From SKVL01 sp051747785 (GTDB lineage: Bacteria; Patescibacteriota; Minisyncoccia; Phycocordibacterales; CSBR16-193): a stretch of DNA of 9,905 nt. Both the position numbers and the translations under genes were made by a program. The stretch covers positions 1-9,905 of the forward strand of contig JBNJGN010000027.1 in the NCBI GenBank assembly GCA_051747785.1. Direction: 5' to 3'. Below are positions 4,686 to 9,905 of this stretch, one piece after another (within the stretch, counting starts at the first letter, position 1; every line of letters starts with the position of its first letter). The notes under the pieces were generated by a model that was not told where the DNA came from, did no database searches, and saw only the letters and a list, made by a program, of their open reading frames with translations.

Positions 4686-6998
4686 TCAGTTTTCGTTATT
4701 TTCTTGATGGTCTTGAGAGAGATCTTCCTGTTGACCGTGGTCTTGAGGTCTGTCTAGGACCTGTCTTGGCTTTGCTCCGTTTGCCGGCCCTATAACCCCT
4801 CTGGCTTCAAGCATATCCATAAGCCTTGCTCCTCTGTTGTACCCGATCTTGAATTTTCTCTGCAGAAATGACGTAGAGGCTTTGCCTGCTTCTATGACCA
4901 CCTCTCGGGCTTCCTCGTAGAGCTCGTCCTCATCTTCTTCATCTTCTTCACTGTCAAATATACCTCCGCTACTGTTTCCGTTGTCCGTTACCGCCAGGTC
5001 AAGCTCCTCTTCCGGTCCTCCTTGGTAGTGTTTTCTTATGTGGTTTGCTACCTTTTTAACCTCGTCTTCGGAGACAAAGGCGGACTGTATTCTTTTTGGT
5101 TTGGACATCTCACCTGAGAGATACAGTAGGTCTCCTGATCCCAAAAGACGCTCTGCTCCTCCGGCGTCCAGGATAGTCCTCGAATCTACCTGAGAAGCAA
5201 CCTGAAGAGCGATCCTTGCCGGAATGTTGGCTTTAATAAGTCCGGTTATAACGTTAACCGATGGCCTCTGGGTGGAGAGTATCAAATGAATACCGACCGC
5301 ACGGCTCATCTGTGCTAATCGTACAATACAAGCTTCCAGTTCTCTGGGGTAGGTGGCCATAATATCAGCCAGTTCGTCTATGATTATGACGATATAGGGC
5401 ATCGTCTCCGGAAGGTCTAACGGGTCCCGCTTGTCTTCTTGCATCTCTTTATACTTTTTCCTTGCGGGTTTGACCACCTTATCGTGATAGGACTCAATAT
5501 CTCTAGTCGCTTCGGATTCTAAGATATCGTATCTTCTGTCCATTTCCTTCGCCGCCCACTTAAGAGCCTTGATGGCATCTTTGGGGCTGGTTATGACCGG
5601 TGTTAGAAGGTGAGGTGTTTTATTGTATAAGGTTAGCTCAACTCTCTTAGGGTCCACCATTATGAATTTCAAATACTCCGGTGAGTTCCTGTAAAGTAGG
5701 GAGGTTATGAGAGTGTGTATGGTAACACTCTTACCTGAACCTGTGGCACCGGCTATTAGAATATGTGGAGCTTTAGCTATATTGGCGTAATGCATTCCTC
5801 CCGAGACGTCTTTGCCTAGTGCCACCAGTAAGGATTTGGGTGAGTTTTTGAACTCGTCTGATTCCATAAGAGTTCCTAATCCTACGGTGGACTTTATCTT
5901 ATTTGGTATCTCAATACCCACCAAAGACTTTCCCGGTATCGGTGCTTCTATTCTAAGAGGATGAGCTGCCAGTGAAAGCGCCAGGTCATTCTGCAGACCT
6001 ACTATACGGGACAGCTTAACCCCTTCGGCTGGCTTGAGGGCGTATCGTGTAACACTGGGTCCGACCGATACCTCGTCCATTTCCACTTGGATGCCGAAAT
6101 TGAAAAGTGTCCTTTTGATTATGTTGGCGCTTGCTTTAACATCTCCTATGCTCGGTTTACCGCTATCTGATTTTAACAAAGAGGTGGGAGGAGGGGAGTA
6201 CTCGTACATTATTCCTTCAGAGTGTAGTTGAGCATCCATCTCATCCTCTTTCTTTTCTCTGGAACTCTTCCATTTTCCTACCGCCCCTGCAAAGATACCC
6301 TGCTCGCTGTCTTCGTTTTCCTTGCTCGGAGAACTCTCTTTTGGCGCTTCTTCCTGAGTGGGTGCGGGCTCTTTTTCCTCGGTCTTAGTAGTGTCCTTTA
6401 TTACATCCTCACTAACCTCTTTCTCCTCATCTTTTTTATCTTCTTTTTTCTTTACTGACTTCATGAACCACTTACCTATAGCTGAGAAGTGTTCAAACCT
6501 TAAGGCCGTATTGAACATTATGAATATGGAAATAAGGATAAGAGCGATTAGTATGATCCCGCTGGCATAAACATCAAAAAATCTTTTAAGAGGGGAAGAT
6601 ATCCATCCTCCGATCAGGCCTCCGCCGTTGTCTTCGCTTAAAAGTCCGACCAAGCTTATGCCTGATATGAAAAAGAGAAAAGCTCCGGTTGCGTGTATTC
6701 TGTTAAAGCTGTTCTCCAGACTTCTGAAAAGACTTACTCCGATTAGAAAAAGGATCAGTGGTATAAGGAAATACCCTGCTCCAAATAACTTGGAGAGCCA
6801 CTCATAAGAGTACCTTCCCGCTATACCTCCAAGGTCAAAAGCCGCAAGCACAAAAAAAGCCGCTATTACAAAAGTCGTTACAGCTATTATGGCTCTAACG
6901 GTCTCTTCTTTTAATCCTTCTTTTTTTTCTTTCTTTACATCAGTGTCCTTTTCCTTGTTTTTTTCTTTTTTATTGCTCTTTTTCTTTTTCTTTGCCAT
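4686..6998 (-). CDS. ftsK: DNA translocase FtsK/SpoIIIE
   Basis: A septum-anchored ATPase that pumps DNA during chromosome segregation. From the ATG at 6998 it has 770 residues: a lysine-rich start, four membrane segments (about 35-56, 74-91, 103-120, 145-163), a charged linker (about 180-270), the alpha/beta motor with Walker A GATGSGKS (417-424) and Walker B IIIDELAD (D541-E542), the conserved VDSRTILDAGGAERLLGSGD block, and a C-terminal gamma winged helix (about 708-748, SFLQRKFKIGYNRGARLMDML). The linker is short, as in SpoIIIE. An in-frame ATG at 7052 would add 18 residues and sits about 20 bases after a possible transcription start, so it is a real alternative. The stop is TGA. It leads the ftsK-orf-recA operon and is divergent from the wHTH gene. 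Confidence 0.96.
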   Translation of the reverse strand: MAKKKKKSNKKEKNKEKDTDVKKEKKEGLKEETVRAIIAVTTFVIAAFFVLAAFDLGGIAGRYSYEWLSKLFGAGYFLIPLILFLIGVSLFRSLENSFNRIHATGAFLFFISGISLVGLLSEDNGGGLIGGWISSPLKRFFDVYASGIILIALILISIFIMFNTALRFEHFSAIGKWFMKSVKKKEDKKDEEKEVSEDVIKDTTKTEEKEPAPTQEEAPKESSPSKENEDSEQGIFAGAVGKWKSSREKKEDEMDAQLHSEGIMYEYSPPPTSLLKSDSGKPSIGDVKASANIIKRTLFNFGIQVEMDEVSVGPSVTRYALKPAEGVKLSRIVGLQNDLALSLAAHPLRIEAPIPGKSLVGIEIPNKIKSTVGLGTLMESDEFKNSPKSLLVALGKDVSGGMHYANIAKAPHILIAGATGSGKSVTIHTLITSLLYRNSPEYLKFIMVDPKRVELTLYNKTPHLLTPVITSPKDAIKALKWAAKEMDRRYDILESEATRDIESYHDKVVKPARKKYKEMQEDKRDPLDLPETMPYIVIIIDELADIMATYPRELEACIVRLAQMSRAVGIHLILSTQRPSVNVITGLIKANIPARIALQVASQVDSRTILDAGGAERLLGSGDLLYLSGEMSKPKRIQSAFVSEDEVKKVANHIRKHYQGGPEEELDLAVTDNGNSSGGIFDSEEDEEDEDELYEEAREVVIEAGKASTSFLQRKFKIGYNRGARLMDMLEARGVIGPANGAKPRQVLDRPQDHGQQEDLSQDHQENNEN

Positions 6999-7057
6999 TT
7001 CTTTATTCTGTTTATTTTCCTTAACTGGTTTCAAATACGCCTTCCGGCACATACAAA

Positions 7058-7076
7058 TATGCGCGCCTCGCGCATA
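7058..7076 (-). promoter_or_regulatory. Hairpin in the ftsK leader
   Basis: TATGCGCG (7058-7065), a 3-base loop and CGCGCATA (7069-7076) form a perfect 8-bp stem just upstream of the ATG at 7052. It lies at the predicted 5' end of the ftsK transcript. It could stabilise the mRNA, affect start choice, or act as a protein-binding palindrome. Confidence 0.6.
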
Positions 7077-7079
7077 CTA

Positions 7080-7088
7080 ACTATAACA
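7080..7088 (-). promoter_or_regulatory. Putative extended -10 promoter of ftsK operon
   Basis: On the minus strand the sequence reads TGTTATAGT, an extended -10 with TATAGT (five of six consensus bases). The predicted start, about 7073, lies in the leader hairpin. The -35 (TGAAAA at 17 bases) is poor. An ATAAAAGAC motif of the kind repeated before the divergent gene overlaps its upstream edge (7088-7096). Confidence 0.4.
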
Positions 7089-7099
7089 TAAAAGACCCC

Positions 7100-7117
7100 C
7101 CATTTTCAGCTAAATGG
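7100..7117. promoter_or_regulatory. Small inverted repeat in divergent control region
   Basis: CCATTT (7100-7105) and AAATGG (7112-7117) are perfect inverted arms around six bases, in the intergenic region between the divergent ftsK and wHTH genes. It is flanked by a C-run (7096-7101) and a G-run (7143-7147) that could also pair. Function is unknown; an operator is possible. Confidence 0.35.
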
Positions 7118-7192
7118 AGTGATCTCTATCTGTTTTGCATAAGGGGGATAGTAATATTATTGCAAGAACTGCATTTTAAAAGTGGCTTTTAG

Positions 7193-7221
7193 TTTGCATT
7201 GTGTCTTTTAGAGTATATAAT
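7193..7221 (+). promoter_or_regulatory. Putative promoter of the wHTH gene
   Basis: TTTGCA (7193-7198), a 17-base spacer and a perfect TATAAT (7216-7221). The predicted start is near 7228. The spacer contains TGTCTTTTA (7202-7210), the inverse of the motif repeated downstream, and the -10 overlaps ATAATGGACA, so a protein bound to these motifs would block polymerase. Confidence 0.6.
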
Positions 7222-7313
7222 GGACAAAAGTCATCAGGTGTGGTATAAAAGACATGTATGATAATAAAAGACACGGAAGATTTTTATAAAGGACAGACTT
7301 TATATAAAGGACA
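7202..7313 (+). promoter_or_regulatory. Array of TATAAARGACA motifs, candidate operators
   Basis: Direct copies are TATAAAAGACA (7244-7254), AATAAAAGACA (7263-7273), TATAAAGGACA (7285-7295) and TATAAAGGACA (7303-7313), with starts 18-22 bases apart. A weaker copy, ATAATGGACA (7216-7225), overlaps the -10, and an inverted copy, TGTCTTTTA (7202-7210), lies in the promoter spacer. A further ATAAAAGAC is at 7088-7096 near the ftsK promoter. The near-helical spacing and promoter overlap suggest binding sites, perhaps for the wHTH protein encoded immediately downstream. If translation starts at 7258, part of the array is also coding (FYKGQTLYKGQ). Confidence 0.55.
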
Positions 7314-7314
7314 A

Positions 7315-8127
7315 ATGGCAAAACAAGACCAACAAAGTGATAAAGACAGAGGTCTTCAGAAGAGCTTTTCAGATGGTAAGCATTTGCAGGGACTTTTTGA
7401 TTATAACTCTTCTTTTATATATGCCTACAAAAAGACAGAACGTCTTATAACGGCTGTCTATATGGTAACAGACAATCTATCAGACACTGACCCTTTAAAA
7501 AAGAATGTCCGAGAGAGTTCTCTGGGACTTCTAACGGCCATTCTTTTACTAAAGGACGAACCGTCTTCCTTGAAGGTCTTTAAGGGGATAAACGAATCCG
7601 TGCTCTACACCGTCTCCCTTCTGGATATTGCTTTTTCCACCGGAAAGATCACTGAAATGAATGCTTCCGTTTTAAAGAGGGAGTTCTTCAATTTACTTGA
7701 AAGCGTCCGTCCGGCAAAAGATGTGCAAGGAGCTTCTCTTAACTCCTCCTTTTTTGAAGTGGAAATGCCTCGGGAAGATACTGTCTCTCAATCCAAAAAC
7801 TATTCTGATGAAAGGAGTCAGTACGGCTCTCAGTTCACGGCTTCCAGTAGCTCTATCTACTCCAAAGAGGAAGCTGGTAAAAGTGCTCCAAAAAAGACCC
7901 CTGCTCGCTCTTCGGGGTATGTCGGCAATGTTGCCAAGAACGAAAGACGTGCCGCCATTTTCAATCTCTTAAGAGAGAAGAAGGAAATAACGGTAAGGGA
8001 TCTTGCTAACGTAGTTACGGACTGTAGTGAAAAGACCCTTCAACGAGAACTCCTACAGCTTGTGGACGAGGGAATACTGCACAAGGAAGGCGAACGCCGT
8101 TGGTCTCGCTACTCCCTTGTTGTTTAA
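7315..8127 (+). CDS. Winged-helix (DeoR-like) DNA-binding protein, function unknown
   Basis: From the ATG at 7315 the product has 270 residues. The N-terminal half is mostly helical, with a segment KKTERLITAVYMVTDNLSDTDPLKK followed by a hydrophobic helical region to about residue 145. A Ser-rich linker (about 150-205) leads to a C-terminal winged helix (about 209-270): RRAAIFNLLREKKEITVRDL, then CSEKTLQRELLQLVDEGILHKEG, the DeoR-type recognition helix and wing pattern. The linker and the C-terminal position of the wHTH are unlike classical DeoR sugar regulators, which have it at the N-terminus. A start at 7258 (289 residues) is open; 7315 is preferred because AAAGGA precedes it, although only three bases away. 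The gene is divergent from ftsK, and the repeated motif over its promoter suggests autoregulation. Ligand and targets are unknown. Confidence 0.8.
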   Translation: MAKQDQQSDKDRGLQKSFSDGKHLQGLFDYNSSFIYAYKKTERLITAVYMVTDNLSDTDPLKKNVRESSLGLLTAILLLKDEPSSLKVFKGINESVLYTVSLLDIAFSTGKITEMNASVLKREFFNLLESVRPAKDVQGASLNSSFFEVEMPREDTVSQSKNYSDERSQYGSQFTASSSSIYSKEEAGKSAPKKTPARSSGYVGNVAKNERRAAIFNLLREKKEITVRDLANVVTDCSEKTLQRELLQLVDEGILHKEGERRWSRYSLVV

Positions 8128-8195
8128 CAACCACCTCCTTTTTCAATATATAAATTTCCGCTTCTGATCTTCTCTGATTTTTTTACCTGCGCTTT

Positions 8196-8490
8196 TTCTT
8201 TATAAGATATTCTAACTTTATTATTATTTCCTTGCCCCTCTCCAATTTTGCCTTTAAGTTACTCCGTTCAACGCGGGCGTGAATAGCGCACCTCTCATTG
8301 GGCGAAGCGTTGAACACCCAATCATCAATACTTTACTCTGTTCTTCTGCTTAAATTAAACACATCTCGCAAAATTGGGGACGGGGGGATTTCTAATTTCA
8401 ATATTTTTACTTCCGCGAAGCGCCTTTTGTTATTTGTTATTTTGAATTTGTAATTTATTTGGAATTTGTTATTTGGAACTTGGAATTTCC
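8196..8490 (+). repeat. Long intergenic repeat, copy 3
   Basis: Starting 69 bases after the wHTH gene, this copy shares the core with copies 1 and 2: TTATTATTTCCTTGCCCCTC onward, the stem GTTCAACGC (8266-8274) with GCGTTGAAC (8307-8315), the CATCTCGCAAAAT block, a G-rich stretch near 8377-8387 and CTTCCGCGAAG (8411-8421). Its left satellite part is missing and the stretch between the arms has diverged (ACCTCTCATTGGG against ATCCCTTATTGGG). The right satellite part ends at the hairpin at 8489. Confidence 0.85.
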
Positions 8491-8516
8491 CCACACTTTA
8501 CTCGTAAAGTGTGGGG
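8489..8516 (+). terminator. Perfect 12-bp hairpin, terminator or antiterminator
   Basis: CCCCACACTTTA (8489-8500), loop CTCG and TAAAGTGTGGGG (8505-8516) pair perfectly. Only three T follow, so by itself it is a weak intrinsic terminator. Its right arm can alternatively pair with CCCCAC at 8534-8539, which is followed by seven T. It is the first strong stem after the wHTH gene and repeat copy 3. Confidence 0.6.
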
Positions 8517-8546
8517 CTTTGGTTATCCACAAACCCCACTTTTTTT
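8506..8546 (+). terminator. Alternative terminator hairpin with T7 tail
   Basis: GTGGGG (8511-8516) pairs with CCCCAC (8534-8539), extendable by AAA (8506-8508) with TTT across a two-base bulge, and runs directly into T7 (8540-8546). It shares its left arm with the right arm of the 8489-8516 hairpin, so the two cannot form together. The loop contains TTATCCACA, a perfect DnaA-box match. Confidence 0.5.
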
Positions 8547-8568
8547 GTCTGCCAAAAAGCACTATAAT
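8540..8568 (+). promoter_or_regulatory. Putative promoter of the structured RNA region
   Basis: TATAAT (8563-8568) matches consensus perfectly; the -35 at 17 bases is only TTTTTT. The predicted start, about 8575, coincides with the first base of the stem TAACGG/CCGTTA (8575-8580 with 8591-8596), as expected for an RNA that begins with a protective hairpin. It directly follows the T7 terminator-like structure. Confidence 0.45.
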
Positions 8569-9070
8569 ATGAACTAACGGGCAGAGGTGTCCGTTATCTG
8601 TTCATTGCAAACTGATATCGCTACTTTGTTTTGGCGGTAATATGCAGAGCGTTTGTTTACACAGGCGGTTACTTAATGTTAATCTATATATAGAAAAGTG
8701 TTCGTGCAGAGGATGATGGATCTTCCCGCGAACTGTAAAAAGGTATTCCGCTTTGACTCTTGCGCTTATGCGCATCTTTGCGTACAATTAAGCAAGGATA
8801 AGTACCGACAAGAAAAGACAGAAGAGCGATATGCTGTTAGAAAAGAACAGTAAAAAGTTCTTTGACAATAGAATATGAAAAACGACTATACGTTGAGTTT
8901 CGCGCTGACGTGTAAAAATCGTTACGATCCGAATGGGTCTAGTTCTAAGGAGGCGGTCAAGTATAACCGCTTACGGTTAAGACCGACCTTAAGCGATACA
9001 TTTTTACTAGGATGTATCGGCAACGTTGTTAATGCATACATTGATCAGTGTATACATCACTGAATAGAAG

Positions 9071-9182
9071 CACTGCCCCGACAAATTCCGGGAAGAATGA
9101 ACGAATGCACAACCCGTGCAACTACTCCCGTGGCTTGGTGTCGACGCCGACCGTGTGGTCGGTTAGAAGCTTCGGGATAGTG
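9071..9182 (+). ncRNA. Junction domain within the structured RNA candidate
   Basis: A long-range helix pairs CACTGCCCCGA (9071-9081) with TCGGGATAGTG (9172-9182), ten pairs with one wobble and one mismatch. Inside lie CGGGA/TCCCG (9089-9093, 9126-9130), capped by TGCAC-AACCC-GTGCA (9106-9120), and CCGACC-GTGT-GGTCGG (9147-9162). The nesting forms a multi-branch junction. This is the most RNA-like block of the region. CCCG (9077-9080) could alternatively pair with CGGG (9089-9092). Confidence 0.5.
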
Positions 9183-9248
9183 AAATTATTAACAAGTTAA
9201 AGACGCGCTCTACACCATGCGGTCTTTAAAATTATAAACCGGTCGACC

Positions 9249-9292
9249 GAGTAATTCGCAAAGCGAACACTTGGAAGGCCTTAACTCTTTTT
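9249..9292 (+). terminator. Weak terminator candidate before the surface-protein gene
   Basis: GAGT (9249-9252) pairs with ACTC (9284-9287) around TTCGC-AAA-GCGAA (9255-9267) and the self-complementary AAGGCCTT, followed by five T (9288-9292). The outer stem is short, so confidence is low, but it would separate the structured RNA from the gene starting at 9353. Confidence 0.3.
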
Positions 9293-9333
9293 CGCGCTTC
9301 TCTCTTTATAAGTAAATGAGGGGCGGAAAAAGC

Positions 9334-9339
9334 TAATAT
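9334..9339 (+). promoter_or_regulatory. Putative -10 of the surface-protein gene
   Basis: TAATAT in the context GCTAATATAT, like the efp promoter, lies 13 bases before the ATG at 9353. It predicts a leader of about seven bases. No clear -35 is seen and no Shine-Dalgarno sequence lies at a usable distance (GAGGGG at 9318 is about 30 bases away). Confidence 0.3.
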
Positions 9340-9352
9340 ATAAATTAAAAGT

Positions 9353-9905
9353 ATGAGTACAATAATACAGAGCAAGAAAACGCTTCTGACTGTAGCTCTC
9401 GGAGGTGCCATCGCCATGGTTTTGGCTTTCGGTTCCTTCGCCGCTTCAGCACAAGCGCTGACTCAGTCGCAGATCGACTCTATCTTGGGACTCCTTGAGT
9501 CTTTTGGTGCCGATGAGGCAACCATGGCTGACGTAGAAGCCGCACTCACTGGAGAGGACGTTTCCACTCCGGATGATTCCGATGACGATGACACTACTAC
9601 TATGGACAAGTTCTCCAGAGATCTTAGTACCGGAAGCACCGGAGATGATGTCAAAATGCTTCAAGAGTGGCTAAACGACAACGGCTACACCGTAGCTACA
9701 AGCGGAGCCGGTTCACCCGGTAACGAAACCGAGTACTTCGGTGAACTTACAAGGAAAGCCGTAGCCGCTTACCAAGCCGCTAATGGCATTGAGCCCGTTG
9801 CCGGCTACTTTGGTCCTACCACCAAATCCGCCGTTAACGCCGAGATTGAAGCCGATGCGTATGTTCCTCCTGTTGATGACGGTGATGACGACGATGATGA
9901 CGACG
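9353..9905 (+). CDS. Secreted surface protein with peptidoglycan-binding-like domain (partial, 3' end outside window)
   Basis: 184 codons are visible and the frame is open to the window edge. Residues 1-35 form a signal peptide: KK at 8-9, a hydrophobic core from about 11 to 31, and a cleavage site after ASAQA (31-35). The mature protein opens LTQSQIDSILGLLESFGAD (36-54) and continues to an ALTG (64-67), a short helical module I associate with Parcubacteria surface proteins. A Thr/Asp-rich spacer (70-84) leads to a PF01471-like peptidoglycan-binding domain (about 90-165: GSTGDDVKMLQEWLNDNGY, then YFGELTRKAVAAYQAANGI and GYFGPTTKSAV), followed by a new Asp-rich stretch, perhaps calcium-binding. 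Codons are richer in GCC, ACC and GGT than in the neighbours, suggesting high expression. A role in the cell wall or S-layer is inferred. It lies after the structured RNA candidate. Confidence 0.88.
   Translation, partial: MSTIIQSKKTLLTVALGGAIAMVLAFGSFAASAQALTQSQIDSILGLLESFGADEATMADVEAALTGEDVSTPDDSDDDDTTTMDKFSRDLSTGSTGDDVKMLQEWLNDNGYTVATSGAGSPGNETEYFGELTRKAVAAYQAANGIEPVAGYFGPTTKSAVNAEIEADAYVPPVDDGDDDDDDD

Larger units (their letters stand above)
8575..9292 (+). ncRNA. Candidate large structured non-coding RNA, unidentified
   Basis: About 720 bases contain no convincing gene but many stems. Examples: TAACGG/CCGTTA (8575-8596); GTTCGTG+GAGGAT with ATCTTC+CGCGAAC (8700-8733, 13 pairs); CTGTT/AACAG (8834-8850); AACGA/TCGTT (8881-8923); the three-part stem TAAGG, CGGTC, AACCG with CGGTT, GACCG, CCTTA (8946-8991); CGATACAT/ATGTATCG (8994-9019); TCAGTG/CACTGA (9045-9063); a closing helix 9071-9081 with 9172-9182 enclosing stems at 9089-9130, 9106-9120 and 9147-9162; and TTAAAGAC/GTCTTTAA (9197-9229). 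A weak terminator could end it at 9288-9292. I looked for RNase P, tmRNA, SRP and 6S hallmarks and found none. It might instead be two RNAs, since TTGACA at 8862 could start a shorter transcript. Strand is inferred from the promoter. Confidence 0.45.

Noticed and set aside
4686..4688. Possible recoding of TGA as glycine (code 25), as in some CPR
   Set aside because: ftsK ends in TGA immediately before the next gene, and no reading frame needs TGA as a sense codon.
8602..8787. 61-residue open frame on the minus strand
   Set aside because: It crosses the 13-pair hairpin at 8700-8733, shows no domain and has no start signal.
8862..8892. TTGACA with TATACG as the main promoter of the region
   Set aside because: The 19-base spacing and weak -10 make it less convincing than TATAAT at 8563, so it is kept only as a possible internal promoter.
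8875..9063. 62-residue open frame, MKNDYTLSFALTCK...
   Set aside because: No Shine-Dalgarno sequence, no recognised domain, and it spans several perfect stems of the RNA candidate that explain the sequence better. It stays a weak alternative for a small peptide.
9069..9130. Resemblance to part of a cobalamin riboswitch (CACTG, short hairpin, GGGAAG)
   Set aside because: The conserved B12 box and the upstream conserved segments are absent, and cobalamin use is not expected in such reduced genomes.
8560..9292. RNase P RNA, tmRNA, SRP or 6S RNA
   Set aside because: I found no GAGGAAAGTCC or ACAGAA...GGCTTA of RNase P, no tRNA-like ends or ALAA-type tag of tmRNA, and no SRP tetraloop domain. 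Infernal would settle this.

Overview
The window looks like a chromosomal piece of a member of the Candidate Phyla Radiation (Patescibacteria), most likely a Parcubacteria lineage. The evidence is: a ribosomal protein S6 with a long acidic tail, an EF-P with a QQRKP loop tip, a secreted peptidoglycan-binding-like surface protein whose mature N-terminus (LTQSQIDSILGLLESFGAD) is of a type I associate with this group, compact core genes, and few Shine-Dalgarno sites. TGA is used as a stop (ftsK), which argues against the recoded CPR lineages (genetic code 25). No database search was possible, so the assignment rests on recognition.

Layout. 1-536: repeat copy 1, interrupted by a 100-N assembly gap, then a promoter. 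537-1799 (+): the classical rpsF-ssb-rpsR operon, closed by a strong intrinsic terminator. 1868-2400: repeat copy 2. 2390-2959 (-): efp, with its own nearly leaderless promoter. 3021-3180: a partial repeat. 3176-7052 (-): a tight operon read ftsK, then a small membrane-anchored Ig-like protein, then recA. 7059-7314: the divergent control region, with a hairpin in the ftsK leader and an array of TATAAARGACA-like sites around the promoter of the next gene. 7315-8127 (+): a winged-helix DNA-binding protein. 8196-8490: repeat copy 3. 8489-8546: overlapping alternative hairpins ending in a T-run. 8560-9292: about 730 bases without a convincing gene but dense in perfect or near-perfect stems, proposed here as an unidentified large structured RNA. 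9353 to the end (+): the start of the secreted surface protein, cut by the window.

How the genes fit together. The recognisable genes serve translation (S6, S18, EF-P), single-strand DNA handling and recombination (SSB, RecA) and chromosome segregation (FtsK). The wHTH protein has a repeated motif overlapping its own promoter, which suggests autoregulation. The most unexplained parts are non-coding: a same-strand family of long intergenic repeats carrying a conserved stem plus variable GC mini-hairpins, and the structured region upstream of the surface protein.
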